In this document: one piece after another, positions 59,607 to 64,000 of the stretch | How the letters are laid out: each line of letters begins with the position of its first letter | How positions within the stretch are numbered: the first letter of the stretch is position 1 | From: Nocardia huaxiensis | Lineage (GTDB): Bacteria; Actinomycetota; Actinomycetes; Mycobacteriales; Mycobacteriaceae | Length of the DNA stretch: 64,000 nt | Direction of reading: 5' to 3' | Assembly (NCBI RefSeq): GCF_013744875.1 | Contig: NZ_CP059399.1 | Coordinates: 1,612,001 to 1,676,000 of the forward strand | Made by a program: the position numbers and the translations under genes | Notes under the pieces: generated by a model | What the model saw: the letters and a program-made list of their open reading frames with translations, nothing else | The model's database searches: none | Told to the model about the DNA's origin: nothing

Positions 59607-60550
59607 CACTGGCCCGCGGCCGGGGCGTCGGTGCCCGGAAGCGGGATCTCGGTCTGCCCGTCGGCCGGAACCGGCACGGTCGGGAAGAGATCGGTGGGCA
59701 GGCCGCTGCCGTCGAGGCCACCCAGACCGCTGCCGCCCAGGGTGCCGCCCGGCATCCCGCCGCCCGGCAGACCGCCGGTGCCGCCCAGTTCGGAGGTGTC
59801 CGGGGTCAGGCCCTTACCGTCCATCGGCACCGCGTCCGGTCCGGGCGCGCTCGGGTCGAAGGCCGGCGGGTTGTTCACGTCGAAGGTCGGATTGGCGCAG
59901 CTGGCACCGACTTCCGGGTACGTGTTCGGGTTCAGGCGCAGATCCTTGATGAAACGGTCCACGCGCGAGTCGTCGGCCTTCTCCACCTTGAGCTGATGAC
60001 CCCACGCCTGCAGGGAGATCGGCTTGTCCAGGTTCGGGTACGGCGACATGAGCATGTAGGGCTGGCCTTCGACCTTCTTCTTCAGCGTGTCGACGGAGGC
60101 CGCGTCCAGCTTGTCCGGGTTGTAGGTGATCCAGACCGCGCCGTGCTCGAGCGAATGCACGGCGTTCTCGGTGCGAATCGCCTTGGCGTACACCACGCCG
60201 GTGCACGCCGCCCACGAGGAGTCGTGCGGGCCGCCGAACGCGGGAGCCTGGTCGTAGGCCACGCGCTGGGTCGAGGCCACGTGCAGGCCCGCGTCGTAGG
60301 ACTTCTGCACCGTGCCGTCGATATAGGCGGCGGGGTTCTTCAGCTCGTCCTGCGCGCGGTACTTGGGCACGATGTAGGCGGCGATGGCGCCGATCAGGGC
60401 CACGATGACGACGCCCGCGCCGATCGTCATCCAGGGGATGTTCTTCTTGGTGGGCAGTTTGCCGCCTCCACCGCCCTTGCGCAGGGACGGTGAGGATTTG
60501 CCCGCGGCCTTGATGGCCTTGGCCGACTTGGCACTGGTCCTGCTCGGCAT
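59606..60550 (-). CDS. DUF3105 membrane-anchored protein
   Basis: A 314-residue protein with a basic N terminus, one membrane helix at about 40-60, and an extracytoplasmic DUF3105 domain (YDQAPAFGGPHDSSWAACTGVVYAKAIRTENAVHSLEHGAVWITYNP), which has conserved histidines and a cysteine pair. The C-terminal 70 residues are a Gly/Pro/Leu-rich tail (GGLPGGGMPGGTLGGSGLGG). ATG 60550 is preferred over a TTG at 60583 without ribosome site. Paired with DUF305, a combination known next to argS in nocardiae; metal or redox function is likely but unproven. Confidence 0.82.
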   Translation of the reverse strand: MPSRTSAKSAKAIKAAGKSSPSLRKGGGGGKLPTKKNIPWMTIGAGVVIVALIGAIAAYIVPKYRAQDELKNPAAYIDGTVQKSYDAGLHVASTQRVAYDQAPAFGGPHDSSWAACTGVVYAKAIRTENAVHSLEHGAVWITYNPDKLDAASVDTLKKKVEGQPYMLMSPYPNLDKPISLQAWGHQLKVEKADDSRVDRFIKDLRLNPNTYPEVGASCANPTFDVNNPPAFDPSAPGPDAVPMDGKGLTPDTSELGGTGGLPGGGMPGGTLGGSGLGGLDGSGLPTDLFPTVPVPADGQTEIPLPGTDAPAAGQ

Positions 60551-60661
60551 CGCTTGTTGTGCTCTTTTCGACGTGTCGGACAATCAAACGATGCGGGGAG
60601 CATCGTTTGCTGGGCGCCTGCCCGGTAGGTGCCCGCTCGCGGCGGTTACCTGCTCAGACCA

Positions 60662-60667
60662 TAGGAT
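60662..60667 (+). promoter_or_regulatory. -10 element of argS
   Basis: TAGGAT eight bases before the GTG start; no ribosome site is visible, so argS may be leaderless. A matching -35 is not clear. Confidence 0.45.
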
Positions 60668-60675
60668 AGTGACTC

Positions 60676-62334
60676 GTGACTCCAGCTGACCTTGCAGATC
60701 TCCTTCGCACGACCGCGGCGAAGGTACTTGTCGAACGTGGATCCGACCCTGCGGTCCTGCCCGACGAGGTCAAGGTGGAGCGCCCCCGCAACCCTGAGCA
60801 CGGTGACTATGCCACGAATTTGGCGATGCAGGTAGGTAAGCGGGCTGGAATCGCACCCCGCGAATTCGCCGAACTGCTCGCCGCCGCGCTGGGCGAGGCC
60901 GAGGGTGTGGACGTCGCCGAGGTCGCGGGTCCCGGCTTCCTGAACATTCGCCTCGCCAAGGCCGCGCAGGGCGCGATCATTCGGAAGATCCTGGACGCCG
61001 GGGACAAGTTCGGCACCGCGGACGCGCTCGGTGGTCAGAAGATCAACCTGGAGTTCGTGTCCGCCAACCCGACCGGGCCGATTCACCTGGGCGGCACCCG
61101 CTGGGCCTCCGTCGGCGACGCGCTCGGCCGCATCCTGGCCGCGCAGGGCGCGAACGTCACCCGCGAGTACTACTTCAACGACCACGGCGCGCAGATCGAC
61201 CGCTTCGCCAACTCGCTGGTCGCCTCCGCGCTCGGACAGCCGACCCCCGAGGACGGCTACGCGGGCGAATACATCGTGGAGATCGCCGGGAAGATCGTCG
61301 CCGAGAACCCGGAGTGGACCAACCTCTCCGAGACCGAACGCCACGAACTGTTCCGCCGCGAAGGCGTCGAGCAGATGTTCGCGCACATCAAGCAGACACT
61401 GCACGACTTCGGCGTCGACTTCGACGTGTACTTCAACGAGAGCTCGCTGTTCGCCTCCGGCGCGGTCGAGCAGGCCCTCGACGCGCTCAAGGCGTCCGGC
61501 AACCTGTACGAGAAGGACGGCGCGTGGTGGATCGCCTCCACCGAATACGGTGACGACAAGGACCGCGTCGTCATCAAGAGCGACGGCAAGTCCGCCTACA
61601 TCGGCGGTGACATCGCCTACTTCCAGAACAAGCGCTCACGCGGCTTCGACCTGTGCATCTACATGCTGGGCGCGGACCACCACGGCTACATCGGCCGGCT
61701 CAAGGCCGCCGCGGCCGCGTTCGGCGACAACCCGGACACCGTCGAGGTGCTCATCGGCCAGATGGTGAACCTGGTCAAGGACGGCAAGCCGGTCCGCATG
61801 AGCAAGCGCGCCGGAACCGTTGTGACACTGGACGATCTGGTGAGCGAGATCGGCGTCGACGCCGCCCGCTACTCGCTGGTGCGCTCCTCGGTGAACTCCA
61901 GCATCGACATCGATCTGGGCCTGTGGACCACGCAGGGCAATGAGAACCCGGTCTACTACGTGCAATACGCGCACTCGCGCACCAACTCCATCATCGGCAA
62001 TGCCGCCGCCTTCGAATTCGATGCGGTGGCACCCGATTTCAGCCTGCTGGCCTCCGACCGCGAGGGTGAGCTCATCCGCACCCTCGGCGAATACCCGCGC
62101 GTGGTCGCCACCGCCGCGGAAATGCGGGAACCGCACCGAGTAGTGCGCTACCTGGAAGAGCTCGCCGGCGCCTACCACCCCTTCCAGTCCGACAACGACA
62201 TGCGGGTGCTGCCCCTGGGCGACGAGCCCGTCAGCCCCCTCAATGCGGCCCGCCTCGAATTGGTCAAGGCCACCAAGCAAGTTCTCGCCAACGGCCTCGG
62301 CCTGCTAGGCGTCTCAGCCCCGGAGCGTATGTAA
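60676..62334 (+). CDS. argS: Arginine-tRNA ligase
   Basis: Class I aminoacyl-tRNA synthetase of 552 residues that charges tRNA-Arg. The Add1 domain covers the first 100 residues, the HIGH-type motif PIHLGG is at 135-140, the ADHH segment [15 protein letters not shown] follows, the KMSKS-type motif is VRMSKR at about 375, and the DALR anticodon-binding domain forms the C terminus. The GTG start appears leaderless. First gene of the argS-lysA-hom string, only a TAA-ATG contact separating it from lysA. Confidence 0.98.
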   Translation: MTPADLADLLRTTAAKVLVERGSDPAVLPDEVKVERPRNPEHGDYATNLAMQVGKRAGIAPREFAELLAAALGEAEGVDVAEVAGPGFLNIRLAKAAQGAIIRKILDAGDKFGTADALGGQKINLEFVSANPTGPIHLGGTRWASVGDALGRILAAQGANVTREYYFNDHGAQIDRFANSLVASALGQPTPEDGYAGEYIVEIAGKIVAENPEWTNLSETERHELFRREGVEQMFAHIKQTLHDFGVDFDVYFNESSLFASGAVEQALDALKASGNLYEKDGAWWIASTEYGDDKDRVVIKSDGKSAYIGGDIAYFQNKRSRGFDLCIYMLGADHHGYIGRLKAAAAAFGDNPDTVEVLIGQMVNLVKDGKPVRMSKRAGTVVTLDDLVSEIGVDAARYSLVRSSVNSSIDIDLGLWTTQGNENPVYYVQYAHSRTNSIIGNAAAFEFDAVAPDFSLLASDREGELIRTLGEYPRVVATAAEMREPHRVVRYLEELAGAYHPFQSDNDMRVLPLGDEPVSPLNAARLELVKATKQVLANGLGLLGVSAPERM

Positions 62335-63756
62335 ATGAGTGCACACCCCGCCGGTCCCCGCCACGCGGACATCCCGCCCGCTCCGAATCTGCCGGAGCGG
62401 CCGGCCGATTCGAAGCAGATGATCGAGCTGCCCGCGAATGTCTGGCCCCGCAACGCCTCTCGTGACGAGGACGGCGTGGTGCGCCTCGCCGGTGTGCCCG
62501 TGCACGAGCTGGCCGCCGAATTCGGCACCCCGCTGTTCGTGGTGGACGAGGACGACTTCCGCTCCCGCTGCCGCGACATGGTCGCCGCCTTCGGTGAGGG
62601 TGCGCGAGTCCACTACGCCTCCAAGGCGTTCCTGTGCGGCGAGATCGCGCGCTGGATCCGGGACGAGGGCCTGCACCTGGATGTGTGCTCCGGCGGCGAA
62701 ATGGCCGTCGCACTGCACGCCGGCTTCCCGGCCGAGCGAATCGCGTTGCACGGCAACAACAAATCGGTGCCCGAGCTGGAGTACGCCGTCGAGGCGGGCG
62801 TCGGCCACATCGTGCTGGACTCGCTGATCGAGATCGAGCGCCTGGAAGCCGTCGCCAAGACCGCCGGCAAGGTGGTCGACGTGCTGGTGCGCGTCACCGT
62901 CGGCGTGGAAGCCCATACGCACGAATACATTTCGACTGCGCACGAGGACCAGAAGTTCGGCTTCTCGATCGCCAGCGGCGATGCCATGCAGGCCATCGCC
63001 CGCGTCTTCGAATCCGACAACCTGCGACTTGTCGGCCTGCACAGCCACATCGGCTCGCAGATCTTCGAGATCGACGGCTTCGAGATCTCCACCCGCCGCA
63101 TGCTGGGCGTGCTGCGCGAGGTCGCCGACAAGTTCGGCCCCGAACGCGCGGCGCAGGTGAATGTGCTGGATCTCGGTGGCGGCCTGGGTATTTCGTACCT
63201 GCCGCACGACGATCCGCCGGCCCTGGGCGACTTCGCCGCCAACCTGCGCCGCATCGTGGCCGAGGAGGCCGAGCGCGCGGGCCTGCCCATGCCGATCATC
63301 GCCGTCGAGCCCGGTCGCGCCATTGCCGGACCCGGCACTGTAACGCTGTACGAAGTCGGCACCATCAAAGATGTGGTGCTGGATGCGGGGTTGCGCCGCC
63401 GCTACGTCAGCATCGACGGTGGCATGAGCGACAATATCCGGCCCGCGCTGTATCAGGCCGAGTACGACGTCCGGCTGGTGTCGCGCTCCAGCGACGCCGA
63501 CCCGGTGGTCGCTCGTGTGGTCGGAAAGCATTGCGAGAGTGGGGATATCGTCATTCGCGACACCTGGATCCCGGCCGATGTCGGCCCCGGGGACCTGGTT
63601 GCGGTGGCGGCGACCGGCGCGTACTGCTACTCGATGTCCAGCCGTTACAACCTGCTCACCCGGCCGGCCGTGGTCGCGGTGCGAGATGGTAAGGCGCGCT
63701 TGATTCTTCGCCGCGAAACGGTGGAGGACCTACTGAGCTTGGAGGTGAAAGCATGA
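62335..63756 (+). CDS. lysA: Diaminopimelate decarboxylase
   Basis: PLP-dependent decarboxylase of 473 residues producing lysine from meso-diaminopimelate. The PLP lysine is Lys97 in [10 protein letters not shown], the glycine-rich phosphate motif is [10 protein letters not shown] (about 280), and [10 protein letters not shown] and CESGDI (the substrate-binding Cys-Glu) are conserved. The ATG follows the argS stop directly, and its stop overlaps the hom start (ATGA). Confidence 0.98.
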   Translation: MSAHPAGPRHADIPPAPNLPERPADSKQMIELPANVWPRNASRDEDGVVRLAGVPVHELAAEFGTPLFVVDEDDFRSRCRDMVAAFGEGARVHYASKAFLCGEIARWIRDEGLHLDVCSGGEMAVALHAGFPAERIALHGNNKSVPELEYAVEAGVGHIVLDSLIEIERLEAVAKTAGKVVDVLVRVTVGVEAHTHEYISTAHEDQKFGFSIASGDAMQAIARVFESDNLRLVGLHSHIGSQIFEIDGFEISTRRMLGVLREVADKFGPERAAQVNVLDLGGGLGISYLPHDDPPALGDFAANLRRIVAEEAERAGLPMPIIAVEPGRAIAGPGTVTLYEVGTIKDVVLDAGLRRRYVSIDGGMSDNIRPALYQAEYDVRLVSRSSDADPVVARVVGKHCESGDIVIRDTWIPADVGPGDLVAVAATGAYCYSMSSRYNLLTRPAVVAVRDGKARLILRRETVEDLLSLEVKA

Positions 63757-64000
63757 CCGAGGTAGCGAACAACGCTGCGAAGAACGGCGTGTGGGGATCG
63801 GATCACCCGATCGGCATCGCGGTCCTCGGCATGGGCACGGTCGGCACCGAAGTGGTTCGCATCATTCGCGATCACGCCGACGACCTGTGCAACCGCGTCG
63901 GCGCCCCGGTGGTGCTGCGCGGGGTGACCGTCCGCGACCTGAACAAGGACCGCGGCATCCCGGCCGACCTGCTCACCACCGACGCCGAGGCCCTCATCGC
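63753..64000 (+). CDS. hom: Homoserine dehydrogenase (partial, runs off window)
   Basis: First 82 codons of NAD(P)-dependent homoserine dehydrogenase. The Rossmann loop GMGTVG is at residues 26-31, followed by [14 protein letters not shown] and [16 protein letters not shown], as in the actinobacterial Hom/ThrA. The ATG overlaps the lysA stop and follows GGAGGTGA. The C-terminal part with the catalytic and ACT domains lies beyond 64000. Confidence 0.95.
   Translation, partial: MTEVANNAAKNGVWGSDHPIGIAVLGMGTVGTEVVRIIRDHADDLCNRVGAPVVLRGVTVRDLNKDRGIPADLLTTDAEALI

Overview
The window looks like a chromosomal segment of a high-GC mycolic-acid actinomycete, most probably a Nocardia or a close relative. 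The evidence is the very high GC at third codon positions, many GTG starts and translationally coupled (ATGA/GTGA) gene pairs, several apparently leaderless promoters, mycothiol-type DinB proteins, an IdeR-like iron box, a helZ/SWIM gene pair resembling one known from Mycobacterium, and a tRNA-Arg(CCG) ... argS-lysA-hom order known from mycobacteria and nocardiae. The genus is inferred from gene content and was not tested by a search. I see no phage, insertion sequence, plasmid or CRISPR signature; the region reads as ordinary core and accessory chromosome.

Layout. 0-4.7 kb: a DHA2 efflux pump with a divergent TetR, a patatin-like lipase, and an SDR/TetR pair. 4.7-7.6 kb: proton-translocating transhydrogenase operon (pntAa-pntAb-pntB) behind a strong palindrome. 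7.9-15.7 kb: HIT protein, mycothiol-type DinB protein, S51 peptidase, two more MFS pumps (one with a divergent MarR), NmrA/AraC divergent pair, thioesterase. 15.7-20.1 kb: branched-chain 2-oxoacid dehydrogenase operon (E1alpha, E1beta, E2) with a divergent Lrp regulator. 20.2-25 kb: BenE-like transporter, rhodanese, methyltransferase, TetR, lipoprotein nuclease, one unknown gene. 25.3-28.8 kb: SNF2 helicase plus SWIM protein. 28.9-33.5 kb: a coupled oxidation operon (SDR, ferritin-like diiron protein, NADPH-domain-only monooxygenase paralogue, full Baeyer-Villiger-type monooxygenase) facing a TetR across an 18-bp palindrome. 33.6-39.1 kb: O-methyltransferase, amidohydrolase, and the fused B12 mutase icmF. 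39.4-41.7 kb: a DUF4132 gene split by a single in-frame amber codon.

41.8-47.2 kb: valine catabolism operon (mmsA, acyl-CoA dehydrogenase, 3-hydroxyisobutyryl-CoA hydrolase, mmsB, enoyl-CoA hydratase). 47.3-49.2 kb: Hsp70-like membrane protein followed by a 50-residue membrane protein that seems to start at ATT, then a MarR. 49.3-53.7 kb: tRNA-Cys, a small lipoprotein, and an iron(III) ABC importer behind an IdeR-like box. 53.7-58.6 kb: AhpD-like protein behind an ECF41-type promoter, small secreted protein, DinB protein, polytopic membrane protein, secretory lipase, and a free-standing 23-codon hydrophobic peptide gene between two terminators. 58.7-64 kb: tRNA-Arg, DUF305 and DUF3105 membrane proteins, then argS-lysA-hom, with hom cut by the window end.

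How parts work together. The bkd-type dehydrogenase makes isobutyryl-CoA from valine, the mms operon oxidises it to propionyl-CoA, and IcmF can interconvert isobutyryl- and n-butyryl-CoA, so three loci within about 30 kb share one metabolic node. The icmF and mms promoters also share a GACGTC-centred motif. The most noteworthy structural observations are a palindromic repeat arm embedded in the coding region for the IcmF linker (second copy near 55.4 kb), the 23-residue peptide gene, the ECF41-type promoter, the ATT-start membrane peptide, and the NADPH-domain-only monooxygenase paralogue coupled to its full-length partner.
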